DNA of 64,000 bases from Autumnicola sp041679265 (GCF_041679265.1 NZ_JBGFSM010000003.1:270036-334035), one strand, 5' to 3'; positions 27,304 to 36,502 are shown, counted from the stretch's first letter. The notes: generated by a model not told the origin, from the sequence alone. Program-made: numbers and translations.

Positions 27304-28530
27304 ATGAATGAATTTTTAAAACAATGGGGCGAGGCCGCCTATACAACCACCGGATTTTTCTGGATGGCACTTTGGGCCTTTATTTTAGGATACATTATCA
27401 GTAGTATGATCCAGATTTTTGTTACTGAAAAAAGGATGCAAAAATCAATGGGTGAAAATGAATCAAAGAGCATGCTGCTGGGTACATTCTTCGGTTTTAT
27501 TAGCAGCTCTTGCAGTTTTGCTGCACTTGCCTCTACAAAATCAATTTTTAAGAAGGGGGCAAGCTTTGTTTCATCTATTGCGTTTCTCTTAGCATCAACC
27601 AACTTGGTTATAGAATTGGGAATCATCATTTCCATTTTTTTGGGCTGGCAATTTGTAGTAGGAGAATATGTAGGTGGAATCCTCTTAATCCTCATTTGCT
27701 GGATACTTATTCGCATTATAAATCCAAAAAAACTTATTGCAAAAGCTAGAAAAAATTTAGAAAGTGCAGATGGAGATGATATGGATGATTCCAAAGATTG
27801 GAAAAAACAAATTCAAAAGGAGACTAGCTGGGCGAGAGTTGCTAAAAAATACAAGATGGAATGGCAAATGGTGTGGAAAGATGTGACCGTAGGCTTTACC
27901 ATTGCCGGTATCGTGGCTGCCTTCGTTCCTGATTCCTTCTTCCAAACGCTTTTTATCAATAGTGGTCAAGGAAATACAGATTTCACTTTTCTCGAAATTC
28001 TGGAACATATTATTGTAGGGCCGGTGGCCGCGTTTTTAACCTTTATTGGATCAATGGGAAATATTCCTTTGGCTGCGCTACTTTTCGGCAAGGGTGTTAG
28101 TTTCGCTGGGGTAATGGCCTTTATTTTTAGTGACCTTGTTGTATTTCCCGTGTTGCGTATAAACGCCAAATATTATGGCTGGAAAATGTCGATTTTCATA
28201 GTATTCCTATTATTTACTGCTTTAATAGGAACATCTTTGGCATTACACTACACATTTGATTTGTTCAGCATTTTACCAGACCCCTCACAGGTAAAAATTC
28301 AAGATAGCGAGTTCTTTAAATTAGATTACACGTTCTTTTTGAACCTAGCTTTTTTAGCTATTTCTGGTTATTTGATATATCTCGGTTTTTTCAAAAAGAA
28401 AGATGTAGAGCATTCTATGAGTGAAATGGCACCTAAAAGCCAATTACTCGAAAGCTTCTTGAAATATGCCGCATTTATTTGTTATGCGTGGTTGACAGGA
28501 GGCCTTGCTGTAAAATTTTTTATGGATTAA
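27304..28530 (+). CDS. ArsP/DUF318-type permease
   Basis: This 408-residue inner-membrane protein has two sets of hydrophobic segments separated by a charged cytoplasmic loop (about 140-180). The first half has FGFISSSCSFAALASTKSIF, the second MGNIPLAALLFGKGVSFAG. Both are the conserved glycine/serine-rich motifs of the ArsP_1 (DUF318) permease family, where a Cys in the first motif is usual. Known members export trivalent organoarsenicals; others in metal islands have unknown substrates. A C-terminal segment crosses the membrane again (LNLAFLAISGYLIYLGFF). Confidence 0.82.
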   Translation: MNEFLKQWGEAAYTTTGFFWMALWAFILGYIISSMIQIFVTEKRMQKSMGENESKSMLLGTFFGFISSSCSFAALASTKSIFKKGASFVSSIAFLLASTNLVIELGIIISIFLGWQFVVGEYVGGILLILICWILIRIINPKKLIAKARKNLESADGDDMDDSKDWKKQIQKETSWARVAKKYKMEWQMVWKDVTVGFTIAGIVAAFVPDSFFQTLFINSGQGNTDFTFLEILEHIIVGPVAAFLTFIGSMGNIPLAALLFGKGVSFAGVMAFIFSDLVVFPVLRINAKYYGWKMSIFIVFLLFTALIGTSLALHYTFDLFSILPDPSQVKIQDSEFFKLDYTFFLNLAFLAISGYLIYLGFFKKKDVEHSMSEMAPKSQLLESFLKYAAFICYAWLTGGLAVKFFMD

Positions 28531-28555
28531 TTTATTTGTTATCCTCAATCCAACT

Positions 28556-29253
28556 ATAGTTAAAAGAAAAATAGCATTAAAAATCAGAAAAGCACATCGT
28601 TACTTGGGGATCTTTTTTGGGACACAGTTCTTAATGTGGACGGTTATCGGGAAATATTTCAGTTGGACAAACATTGAAGAGATACACGATGATTATTAAA
28701 AACAAAACAAACTGCTTTTTCAAATTTATTAGGCATATCACAATTAAAGATTGAGCGAACCATACAATCGTTAGAACTATTGGAAATTGCTGATCACCCA
28801 TATTATTGGCTAAATCAAACATCATTGTACATTGCCAATACAGGAAATTATAAAAAAGAAATTAGTAAAGAAGAGGCACAAGAAGTAGCGAGTAGATATA
28901 TGCTGAAAAATCTAAAAATAAAAAGTGATAACCGAATTGAAAAAGTTGATTTCCACCACGAATACCGTGGACGGCCATTACCCGTGCATGAGATTTCAAA
29001 GGATTTAAAAGCTTATGTCGCGGTTGAAAACGGAACTTTTCAAACAGTACGTCACAGGAAATGCCGCTGGTTTGATTTTTTATGGATGACTCATACAATG
29101 GATTATCCAGGTAGGGATAATTTCAATTCCATATTATTACGCTCTTTTTCTCTCTTGGGATTGATCACGGTATTAAGTGGGTTTCTTCTTTTGTATGCAA
29201 ACTCACCTTCAATACGAAAAGTCAAAAAACAAATTTTTAATAATCAACTATAA
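28556..29253 (+). pseudogene. PepSY-type membrane protein, frameshifted and lacking a start codon
   Basis: From 28556 the frame reads VKRKIALKIRKAHRYLG and then YFSWTNIEEIHDDY before a stop. After a one-base shift at about 28695-28698 it resumes with LKTKQTAFSNLLGISQL and runs to 29253 through EYRGRPLPV, AYVAVENGTFQTVRHR, FDFLWMTHTMDYPGRDNFN and a final membrane helix. Together they equal one complete PepSY-domain protein of about 230 residues. The expected initiator is ATA at 28556 and no ATG, GTG or TTG precedes it in frame, so there are two lesions. A partial product could start inside at ATG 28780. Confidence 0.78.
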
Positions 29254-29265
29254 AACAACTAGGCA

Positions 29266-29811
29266 ATGAATTCAAAAGAAAAAAAACAGAATGGAATGAG
29301 GAAAGCTAACTATGGTAGATTTATGGCTATGCTTGGCCTCTCATTTATAGCAATGTATATAACAATGTATATGAATACCTATGAATGGGATCATGTATGG
29401 TTTAGTCTTACCAGATTTTACATGACTTGTTTGGGAATTGCTGCAATGGCCGTAATTATGCTTTCTTTAATGTTAGGCATGTATAAAAACCGAAAAAAGA
29501 ATATAGCGATTTATGTAGGTAGTTTACTACTTTTCATTAGCGCATTAGGATTAGTAAGAGCACAAAGCCCCATTATTGGAGATGTATTGTGGATGAAAGC
29601 CATGATCCCCCACCACTCAATTGCTATTATGACTAGCAAAAGAGCTGATATTCAGGATCCTGAAGCAAAAAAGTTAGCAAAGGAGATTATTGAGGCCCAA
29701 GAAAGAGAAATAGCTCAAATGAAAAAGATATTTATCGTCTTGAAAATGAGGGGAAATAAAATTTATATAGTCCTAATATATCTTTTCTCTACAGACAAAA
29801 ATAGATTTTAA
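29266..29811 (+). CDS. DUF305-domain membrane protein with a frameshifted C-terminus
   Basis: Three hydrophobic segments (about 20-110) lead into a DUF305 core, WMKAMIPHHSIAIMTSKRA and EIIEAQEREIAQMK, with the conserved HH pair implicated in metal binding. After MKK the frame gives an atypical tail of about 28 residues. In the +1-shifted frame the same bases read KKDIYRLENEGK and stop at 29757-29759, which is the normal family ending. One missing A in the A5 run at 29722-29726 explains this. The core domain is intact, so the protein may still work. It probably closes the copper block. Confidence 0.75.
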   Translation: MNSKEKKQNGMRKANYGRFMAMLGLSFIAMYITMYMNTYEWDHVWFSLTRFYMTCLGIAAMAVIMLSLMLGMYKNRKKNIAIYVGSLLLFISALGLVRAQSPIIGDVLWMKAMIPHHSIAIMTSKRADIQDPEAKKLAKEIIEAQEREIAQMKKIFIVLKMRGNKIYIVLIYLFSTDKNRF

Positions 29812-29839
29812 TTAATCACTTTATTTAGTTTTTCAAATA

Positions 29840-31171
29840 CTAAAAATTGATTACACTGTCTAATGCCTCATCCGCATCTTTATGTATGAAGTTTGCCTGA
29901 TAATTCAAAGTAGTTTTTAAATCACTATGTCTATATAACTTTTGAAGCATCAATGGATGAATCCTGTCTCCGGCGATATTTCCAAAACTGTGTCTGGCAA
30001 TATGATTCGATAATGTTTTTTTGATACCACAGAGTTTTGAAATTCTTTTTAAATATTTATTAAGAAGTTTCGTAGTACTCTTAGTTCGTATATAAATTTT
30101 TTCAGGTTGCTTCGGATCTACCTGGCTTAAAAATGGAAATACGTATCCATTATTAAATTTTTCATCTGGTCTATAATAATCAATAATGATCTTTGCCTTA
30201 TCGGGGATTTTTAGACTTAATGGCTTACCATTTTTATCCATGATATAGTATAAACGGTTATCCTTAAAATCTGACCATTTTAATTTAATAACGTCAGATA
30301 TTCGCATGCCAGCAAAATAAAATGAAAATAACCAAATATTATGTGTGTGCCAAATTGTGGAAAACCTCTCTAACTCTAATGATTCTATTTTCTCAATTTC
30401 CTCGATATTCAATCCGATTTTATTTCCTGAACTTATACGAATCTTTTCTTTTTCCCCCGCAAAAGGATAGTGTTTTTCAGAAATTATTCCTTCTTTAATT
30501 GCAATATTGAAGAGGGTTCTAATAAAGATAAGCTGGTTTGTTATGGTTCTTGGTTTTTGATTCAAATAGGAATAACAAAAAGTTTTGTACTTTTTCAAAA
30601 ATGACTCATCAATATCACGGAATTTTAAAGATTTGTTTTTTTTGAAATACTCTACCCCATCCATCCAGTGATACTCTGACCTTCTAGCATCACTAACACG
30701 CTTTAAACGGCGTTGTTTGATCTCTTTAACCACTTGTGACTTTGTCTTAGAATTTTTTACATTTAAAAATTCCTCTATATTATAAAGAATAGATAATTGT
30801 GATTTCGCAACTGAGAAAACACCCCTTTCATATTTAGTATAAATATGTTCAGTGGCTAAAGTAAAAAATGACTTTGAGCCATTCGGTCCTTTTAATTTTT
30901 GTTTTAGTTGCTTCGGTGTAATGCTTTTCTCTGAATTGAAATAAATATCATTTACTTCCGTCAATTTTTTCATCAAAAAGTTATTCAACATTTTAGAATT
31001 AGGATGAGTTCCTTTTGCTTTACCGGCAACATCATCCCAATCCTTTTCAAAAATATATTGTCCAAGCCAGACATAGTTAGTTTTATAATTTTCGCTAATT
31101 CTTAAAGCGAGGGGGATTGTTCCATCCTTCTTTTTCATATTTTTTCTCAAAACGATCTTTACATTTGCCAT
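29840..31171 (-). CDS. tyrosine recombinase (phage/ICE-type integrase of the Bacteroidota SAM-like class)
   Basis: The 443-residue product has an N-terminal Arm-type DNA-binding region (VWLGQYIFEKDWDD), a core-binding SAM-like domain (about 105-215) and a catalytic domain with Arg in GMRISDVIKLKW, HIARHSFG (HxxR), and LYRHSDLKTTLNYQANF, where H and the nucleophile Tyr are visible. It lies within 180 bases of a tRNA-fMet 3' fragment, with its start facing that att site. It is therefore the likely integrase of the metal-resistance island. No excisionase gene is obvious next to it. Confidence 0.9.
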   Translation of the reverse strand: MANVKIVLRKNMKKKDGTIPLALRISENYKTNYVWLGQYIFEKDWDDVAGKAKGTHPNSKMLNNFLMKKLTEVNDIYFNSEKSITPKQLKQKLKGPNGSKSFFTLATEHIYTKYERGVFSVAKSQLSILYNIEEFLNVKNSKTKSQVVKEIKQRRLKRVSDARRSEYHWMDGVEYFKKNKSLKFRDIDESFLKKYKTFCYSYLNQKPRTITNQLIFIRTLFNIAIKEGIISEKHYPFAGEKEKIRISSGNKIGLNIEEIEKIESLELERFSTIWHTHNIWLFSFYFAGMRISDVIKLKWSDFKDNRLYYIMDKNGKPLSLKIPDKAKIIIDYYRPDEKFNNGYVFPFLSQVDPKQPEKIYIRTKSTTKLLNKYLKRISKLCGIKKTLSNHIARHSFGNIAGDRIHPLMLQKLYRHSDLKTTLNYQANFIHKDADEALDSVINF

Positions 31172-31221
31172 AATATTAGGAATTAAAACGTTGTAAGATA
31201 ATGAATTATATAAAAAAAACT

Positions 31222-31243
31222 AGTACAGAATAAGTACAGAATA
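31222..31243. repeat. tandem 11-bp direct repeat upstream of the integrase
   Basis: AGTACAGAATA occurs twice head-to-tail at 31222-31232 and 31233-31243, 51 bases upstream of the integrase start. A third copy of its first 10 bases is at 31442-31451, beyond the tRNA fragment. These could be arm-type binding sites for the integrase or an operator for its gene; the third copy on the chromosomal side argues for caution. Confidence 0.45.
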
Positions 31244-31349
31244 AGGTGAATTTAAACCATTTTAAACAATATTAAATAAAATTAAAAACGACCTAATTAA
31301 TTGATTTTCAGTAGTTTTATCGATTTTTAGGTATTCTATAGAATATTTT

Positions 31350-31389
31350 CATAACCCGGAGGTCCCGAGTTCAAATCTCGGTCTCGCTA
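31350..31389 (+). other. attachment site: 3' fragment of initiator tRNA-Met
   Basis: The fragment begins at a CAT anticodon (31350-31352) followed by AACCCGG, the 3' side of the anticodon stem with the three C's typical of initiator tRNA. It continues with variable loop AGGTC, the T-arm CCGAG-TTCAAAT-CTCGG (31365-31381), acceptor strand TCTCGCT (31382-31388) and discriminator A. The 5' half (D-arm, 5' acceptor strand) is absent upstream. This is the pattern left when an element integrates at the 3' half of a tRNA gene. Confidence 0.75.
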
Positions 31390-31401
31390 CAGGTAAATTA
31401 G

Positions 31402-31432
31402 GGCTTTCAGGAAACTGGAAGCCTTTTGTTTT
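31402..31432 (+). terminator. rho-independent terminator of the original tRNA gene
   Basis: GGCTTTCAG (31402-31410), loop GAAA, CTGGAAGCC (31415-31423) form a nine-position stem with one mismatch, followed by TTTTGTTTT. Placed 13 bases after the tRNA fragment, it probably terminated the tRNA-fMet transcript before the island integrated. The rest of the gap to 31611 shows no gene. Confidence 0.65.
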
Positions 31433-31611
31433 GTTCGTCGTAGTACAGAATTTATTTTATGTAATGGTAAATACCTGGCAGTGCTCTTAAAAGCAATTTT
31501 AAAGCGGAAAGAGCAAGGGCATAATAAAGAATATTGTTAAAATATTAAATTAGACTTTTTTACTAAATCAAAAAAGCCAATAGCAAAGACACGCTTCATT
31601 GCGCAAAAGAC

Positions 31612-32169
31612 ATGAAAAAATTACTGGGAATAACCTCTCTTCTGCTTCTATCAATAAACATATATGCTCAAGGTTCTTTTGGAATAACAGGTGGTATACA
31701 TGCTTCAGCTTTATCAAGAGGATTTTTAAAGAGTACAGGCTTTCATAGTAATTCATTTACCTTTCATTTTGGAGGAGTCTATGAAAAACGAATTAGTCCT
31801 AAAATAGCTTTTCGACCAAAGCTTATGTATTCCCAGCAGGGAGATTTAGAAGATTATGCAGACAATATACAATACGAAACTAAATATTTGAATGCCGCAT
31901 TAAGCTTTAAATTTTTCAGTAGTCCGTATCTTTTTGCTGGTTTACAAATAGGATATTTATTAGATACCAGGAAAAATTCTGATGACTACGGAGAGTTAAG
32001 AAAATTAGATTATGGAGCTCTCCTGGGCTTTGGATATGATATAAATCCTTTCTTTGTGGAATTAATTGCTTACCAGGGAATTAATAATTTATTGGAAGTA
32101 AATATGCAAGGACAAAAATTTCAGGTAACAAATACAACTTTGGGATTAAGTATTGGGTATTTTTTCTAG
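31612..32169 (+). CDS. outer-membrane beta-barrel protein (PorT-like)
   Basis: This 185-residue protein has a signal peptide ending IYAQG and a series of alternating amphipathic strands, with aromatic turns and a C-terminal Phe (GLSIGYFF) expected for barrel assembly by BAM. The opening SFGITGGIHAS and FRPKLMYSQQGD match the outer-membrane beta-barrel (PorT/OmpX-like) families common in Flavobacteriaceae. No specific substrate or partner can be assigned. It is the first gene outside the putative island. Confidence 0.75.
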   Translation: MKKLLGITSLLLLSINIYAQGSFGITGGIHASALSRGFLKSTGFHSNSFTFHFGGVYEKRISPKIAFRPKLMYSQQGDLEDYADNIQYETKYLNAALSFKFFSSPYLFAGLQIGYLLDTRKNSDDYGELRKLDYGALLGFGYDINPFFVELIAYQGINNLLEVNMQGQKFQVTNTTLGLSIGYFF

Positions 32170-32882
32170 AAACTGCTCAACAAAGATCTAGAAATTACAA
32201 CTAGCTCTTGGAACTGCTTGCCCGGTGTTATGTAGCCATAGTAGCAAGTCTTGCTGCTAATCTATTTAAATGCGGAAATGTCTTTTATTCTACCATTTAT
32301 TGCCTTTCCTGTAATGCTAACCACAGCTTAAGGGAATTTCAAATTCCAGCTATCAGGGTTAATAAGACTTTCTCAAATTTAGCAATAAACTACCTTTGAC
32401 AATAGTATTTAACGCCCACAGAATAGCAGAAATTAGCAGAACAGGCTTCAAAAATAATGCAGTAGGAAAATTTCTGCGCAAAATATAGTGTTGAGTAGAT
32501 TTTCTAGCGGTGGAAATATAGCTTTACTCCTTTGTAATTATCTCAGCAAAACCTAAAATAAACTATAGCCCAGAGCTATTATTTTATGGATCCTCCCGTA
32601 GAACTTTTTGGCTTTATAAGGCCTCCGAAAAAAAATTAAGGCTGAAATTTCAGAATCATCCGTCCAAGAATCGGCTTTTATAAAAGAAACTGGATAAGGA
32701 AATAGGGGAACCCTTAAACGGAAAATGCAATTATGCATCTTTATCTACTTACATTTATAGCATTCCTAAAAAATATTATAGGCGGGAATACCTCCTAAGG
32801 CTCTATTACACTAATGAATAAATTTATAATACCATCTTCCCGTTTCTGGGCGAATTAACTACATTAGCTTTAAAATTAGAAC
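32170..32882. other. 713-base gap without a recognisable gene
   Basis: Frames of about 60 codons on either strand show no familiar motif, coding bias or plausible start. I looked for remnants of transposases and found none I could support. The last 60 bases probably contain the promoter of the glutathione peroxidase gene, but no clear TAnnTTTG element is visible. Confidence 0.4.
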
Positions 32883-33434
32883 ATGAAAAAGCTACTATTA
32901 TTCTGCCTTATTACTTTCAGTTGGTTATTGCAGGCACAAAACAATAAGATTATGGATCATACCATTTACCAGTTTAAAGTTAAAGACATTCAGGGAAAAG
33001 ATTTTGATCTAAGTACCCTTAGAGGTAAAAAAGTAATGATTGTAAATACTGCCAGCAAATGCGGTTTTACCCCGCAATACAAACAATTGCAGGAGCTTTA
33101 TAGTTTATATAAGGAAAAAGATTTTGTTATCATTGGTTTTCCAGCCAACAATTTTGCCGGACAGGAACCTGGCAGCGATAAAGAAATAGCTGCTTTTTGT
33201 GAGGCTAATTATGGAGTAGACTTTCCTATGATGAGCAAAATTTCAGTTAAAGGAGCTGATATGCATCCACTATACCATTTCTTAACAGAAAAATCTAAGA
33301 ATAATTACAAAGATTCTGAAGTGCAGTGGAATTTTCAAAAATATCTTATTGATGAGGAGGGACGCGTTGCCAGGGTGATAGATTCCAAAACCTTACCTAC
33401 AGATAAAAGTATAATAGACTGGATAGAGAATTAA
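32883..33434 (+). CDS. glutathione-peroxidase-family thiol peroxidase, exported
   Basis: The 183-residue product reduces hydroperoxides. An N-terminal signal peptide (about 1-18, ending LQAQ) places it in the periplasm or envelope, unlike many cytoplasmic homologues. The catalytic tetrad is visible: Cys in NTASKCGFTPQY, Gln in NNFAGQEPG, and Trp and Asn in VQWNFQKYLID. With cysteine instead of selenocysteine and no glutathione-contact arginines evident, it is probably thioredoxin-dependent. It is transcribed alone. Confidence 0.9.
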   Translation: MKKLLLFCLITFSWLLQAQNNKIMDHTIYQFKVKDIQGKDFDLSTLRGKKVMIVNTASKCGFTPQYKQLQELYSLYKEKDFVIIGFPANNFAGQEPGSDKEIAAFCEANYGVDFPMMSKISVKGADMHPLYHFLTEKSKNNYKDSEVQWNFQKYLIDEEGRVARVIDSKTLPTDKSIIDWIEN

Positions 33435-33594
33435 TGCGCTTTGCTTTTAAAGAAATAGAGAACTATAAATGCTCAGGGGCTGTCCTGTATGGAATAACAT
33501 ATACAAGCCATCTGCCATTGCTGAAGTTAATGTCTAGCATTTCGTAAACCGCTTTTTTTTACTATTTTAGAAGAATACCATAACCAATCCCATT

Positions 33595-34785
33595 ATGATT
33601 CCCAGCGCTAAAGACCATCTTCTCAAAGATGTTGATAATATCAATCAAATACCTATAATTCCTTCTTTACTGGATGTGATTTGCAAAACTACAGGAATGG
33701 GGTTTGCAGCTATTGCCAGGGTTACCGAAGACAGGTGGATTACCTGTAGCTCAAAAGATAATATCTCCTTTGGATTGAAGCCCGGGGATGAACTTAAGGT
33801 GGAAAGCACGATATGTCATGAAATACGGGAGAGCAAAAAACCCGTTATTATAGATCATGTGGCTGAGGATAAATTGTATTGCAGGCACCCTACTCCTGCT
33901 CTTTACGGGTTCCAAAGCTACATCTCCATTCCCATTTTCAGGAAAGATAAAAGTTTCTTCGGCACTTTATGTGCCATAGACACTAAACCTGCAAAGGTAA
34001 GCTCTCCTGAAATAGTTGAAATGTTCAGGTTGTTTGCAGAACTAATCTCCTTTCATCTTAATACCCTGGAAGAGTACAGAATCACCTCTGCAGAATTGCT
34101 CCTGGAAAGGGAAATTGCAGAAGTGCGTGAAAAGTTTATCGCTATTCTTGGCCATGATCTCAAAAATCCACTGGGAACTATTAGAATGTGTTCTGATATG
34201 CTCCTGCTCTTGGCCCAGGAAGAAAAAACCAGCAAATATGCCGGGACTATAAAATCTACCACCTTCCGTATGGAAGCTCTGATTGAAAACCTGTTGGATT
34301 TTGCCCGCGGGCATCTGGGAGAAGGCATTAAACTTCAGAAGAAAAAAGATAAAGAATCACTGCGGAAAGTCCTGGAGCAGGTACTAAAAGAGATTAAAGC
34401 AATGGCTCCCGAAGCGACTATTAATACAGTTATTAATCTGGAAAAAGCAGTAGATTGTGATGAATCCAGGGTGGCTCAGCTTTTTTCAAATTTATTGGGA
34501 AATGCCGTTACACATGGAGATAAAGAAGAGCCTATAGAAGTAGAAGCTATTTGTGTAAACGGGGAATTTAAAATCTCGGTAACCAACTCTGCAGAACCTA
34601 TTCCCAACGAAGTCATGAAACATCTGTTCCAGCCATTTTACAGAGCAGATGTAAAGGAAGGGCACCAGGGGCTTGGGCTTGGTTTATATATTTCTTCAGA
34701 AATAGCTAAAGCGCATGACGGGGAACTTACGGTAACTTCTAATGAAGATAAAACCTGTTTTACATTTTCTATGCCAGGAAGTTAG
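33595..34785 (+). CDS. soluble GAF-domain sensor histidine kinase
   Basis: The 396-residue protein lacks membrane segments. A GAF domain (about 20-160, FGTLCAID) precedes a HisKA dimerisation helix with the phospho-acceptor FIAILGHDLKNPLGTI (His about 189) and a HATPase domain with N-box LFSNLLGNAVTHG and G-box QGLGLGLYIS. It senses an intracellular signal and autophosphorylates. No response regulator is adjacent (the closest is the LytTR regulator at 41491), so its partner is unknown. Confidence 0.9.
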   Translation: MIPSAKDHLLKDVDNINQIPIIPSLLDVICKTTGMGFAAIARVTEDRWITCSSKDNISFGLKPGDELKVESTICHEIRESKKPVIIDHVAEDKLYCRHPTPALYGFQSYISIPIFRKDKSFFGTLCAIDTKPAKVSSPEIVEMFRLFAELISFHLNTLEEYRITSAELLLEREIAEVREKFIAILGHDLKNPLGTIRMCSDMLLLLAQEEKTSKYAGTIKSTTFRMEALIENLLDFARGHLGEGIKLQKKKDKESLRKVLEQVLKEIKAMAPEATINTVINLEKAVDCDESRVAQLFSNLLGNAVTHGDKEEPIEVEAICVNGEFKISVTNSAEPIPNEVMKHLFQPFYRADVKEGHQGLGLGLYISSEIAKAHDGELTVTSNEDKTCFTFSMPGS

Positions 34786-34788
34786 CTT

Positions 34789-35358
34789 TTAATCCCCAGC
34801 TTCCTTATCTGGAATTTCTGCATCCCTGTTCACATAGGCCGATACAGACCTAATCACATTATTGGCAATAGAATTGATTTGATCCTGGCTTTTCTGATTA
34901 AATTCTCTTGTTTCGCCATCACTGTCAAAAAAGGACCATTGCCCGGGAGCGGCCACAAAAGCAAAACTTGGAGCATTTGGACTGCTCACCTCTACCAAAC
35001 CAACATCATATCTTATATTCTCGTTTTTAAACCTGAATGCCACATCCATCATTACATCCCATTGGTAAACCTCTCCGTTATCCTTTAATGCAATTCCCTG
35101 AGGAACAAACATCCTGAATTCCAGATATTGATTCGCAATATTGCGGGTAATTGCCTCTTCATAATTATCTATGGTAAATTTTGCCCACATGATTACAGAC
35201 TGATATAATTCATCATCTGTCTTTTCAGGATATTCCCGAATGACTGATTGTGTAAAACCCTCCGGGGTAACGGTAAAATGATCTGCAGTATTAGTGTTTT
35301 GCGCAAATATTGCGAATGGAACCGTTAGAAGCAGCACCAGTAGTATTCGAAATTTCAT
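34789..35358 (-). CDS. secreted protein of unknown function
   Basis: This 189-residue protein has a clear signal peptide (ending FAIFAQ) and a mixed alpha/beta sequence (FTQSVIREYPEKTDDELYQS, WAKFTI) weakly reminiscent of DUF4468-type TBP-like folds. I do not assign it firmly. It converges with the GAF kinase gene, with stops 3 bases apart. The C-terminus is acidic. No catalytic motif is seen. Confidence 0.6.
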   Translation of the reverse strand: MKFRILLVLLLTVPFAIFAQNTNTADHFTVTPEGFTQSVIREYPEKTDDELYQSVIMWAKFTIDNYEEAITRNIANQYLEFRMFVPQGIALKDNGEVYQWDVMMDVAFRFKNENIRYDVGLVEVSSPNAPSFAFVAAPGQWSFFDSDGETREFNQKSQDQINSIANNVIRSVSAYVNRDAEIPDKEAGD

Positions 35359-35528
35359 AATAATTACTTTTTATTCCTTTTCAAGATAAGAAAAATGCTA
35401 CAGGAATATTTTAAGAATATCCCAAGAAAATCACTGAAAATATAGTGGCAGGTTAAAAAAATCCTAATTTCTACCTGAAGATTTGCAATGGAAGCTACTA
35501 TGCGTAATTTCAGAAAAAAGAAAGCTTT

Positions 35529-36485
35529 ATGAAATATACAAAATTAGGAAACACCTCACTGGAAACAGCCCCCGTGGTTTTTGGAGGAAATGTTTTTGGC
35601 TGGACCCTCAATGAGAAAAAATCTTTTAAAATGCTGGATGAGCTTTATGAAAAAGGTTTTACCACTATAGATACGGCCGATGTTTACTCCAGATGGGCTC
35701 CTGGGAATTCCGGCGGGGAATCTGAAATAATTATTGGAAAATGGATGAAAGAACGCGGAATACGGGATCAAATAACCCTGGCCACAAAAGTGGGCTCAAG
35801 TATGGAACAAAATATGCCTAAAGATATCTCACGTGATCATATTTTAAAGGCTTCTGAAGATTCTTTAAAACGTTTACAAACAGATTATATAGATCTTTAC
35901 TATACCCATTGGGATGATGACAAAACCCCGGTGGAGGAAACCCTTTCTACTTATCAGCAATTAATAAAAGAAGGAAAAGTAAGGTATATTGGAGCATCAA
36001 ACTTATCTCCGGAAAGGTTAAAGGCTTCCCTTGAGGCTGCTAAGAAAGAAAATCTGCCAAAATATGAAGTTTTTCAACCGGAATATAACCTGGTTTCCCG
36101 AAGAAAGTTTGAAGAAAACATAAAAGATATTTGCGAGGAAAATGGCTTATCTGTATTAAGTTATTTTTCCCTTGCCAGTGGCTTCCTTACCGGCAAATAT
36201 CAGCAGGTGGAAGATGTAAAAGGCAGCAGCAGAGAGATGTTTTTAAAGGAATATTTTGATGAAGGCGGCAAAAAGGTTTTGGATGCCATCTGGGAAACTG
36301 CTAATGAACATATGGTCTCTGAAGCTGCTATTTCCCTTGCATGGATTATGCAAAGGCCGGGTATAACAGCGCCTATTGCCAGCGCTACAAAAAAAGCGCA
36401 TTTAAAGTCTTTTTTTGAAGCCATAGATATAGAACTTACCAAAGATCAAATGAAGCGCCTCAATGAGTTAAGTTCCTGGAAATAA
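35529..36485 (+). CDS. aldo/keto reductase
   Basis: This 318-residue NADPH-dependent oxidoreductase has a TIM-barrel fold. Family marks are FDTA-like TIDTADVYS (catalytic Asp, and Tyr in ADVYS), LATKVGSS (catalytic Lys), DLYYTHWDD (His), YIGASNLS, and the C-terminal cofactor region GITAPIASATKKAHL. It resembles the YajO/AKR11-13 type acting on diverse carbonyls; the substrate is unknown. It converges with hisS. Confidence 0.92.
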   Translation: MKYTKLGNTSLETAPVVFGGNVFGWTLNEKKSFKMLDELYEKGFTTIDTADVYSRWAPGNSGGESEIIIGKWMKERGIRDQITLATKVGSSMEQNMPKDISRDHILKASEDSLKRLQTDYIDLYYTHWDDDKTPVEETLSTYQQLIKEGKVRYIGASNLSPERLKASLEAAKKENLPKYEVFQPEYNLVSRRKFEENIKDICEENGLSVLSYFSLASGFLTGKYQQVEDVKGSSREMFLKEYFDEGGKKVLDAIWETANEHMVSEAAISLAWIMQRPGITAPIASATKKAHLKSFFEAIDIELTKDQMKRLNELSSWK

Positions 36486-36502
36486 GGTATATAAAATATC
36501 CT

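Larger units (their letters stand above)
1..31391. mobile_element. right portion of a putative metal-resistance integrative island
   Basis: Seen: a tyrosine recombinase lies at the right edge, followed within 200 bases by a 3' tRNA-fMet fragment. Everything to its left is dense with metal transporters, metal regulators and broken genes, while everything to its right is conserved housekeeping genes without frameshifts. Inference: the stretch is one element that integrated into an initiator tRNA gene, with its left end and the reconstituted tRNA beyond the window start. No relaxase, conjugation gene or replication gene is visible here, so whether it is an ICE or an immobile island is undecided. 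The left part (susC, hut genes) could instead be chromosomal if the island is smaller. Confidence 0.5.

Noticed and set aside
31350..31391. Functional tRNA gene
   Set aside because: The D-arm and 5' acceptor strand are absent upstream, so only the 3' half from the anticodon is present.
32170..32882. Gene remnants in the gap before the glutathione peroxidase gene
   Set aside because: Translations in both strands gave no recognisable motif, so I do not claim a pseudogene.
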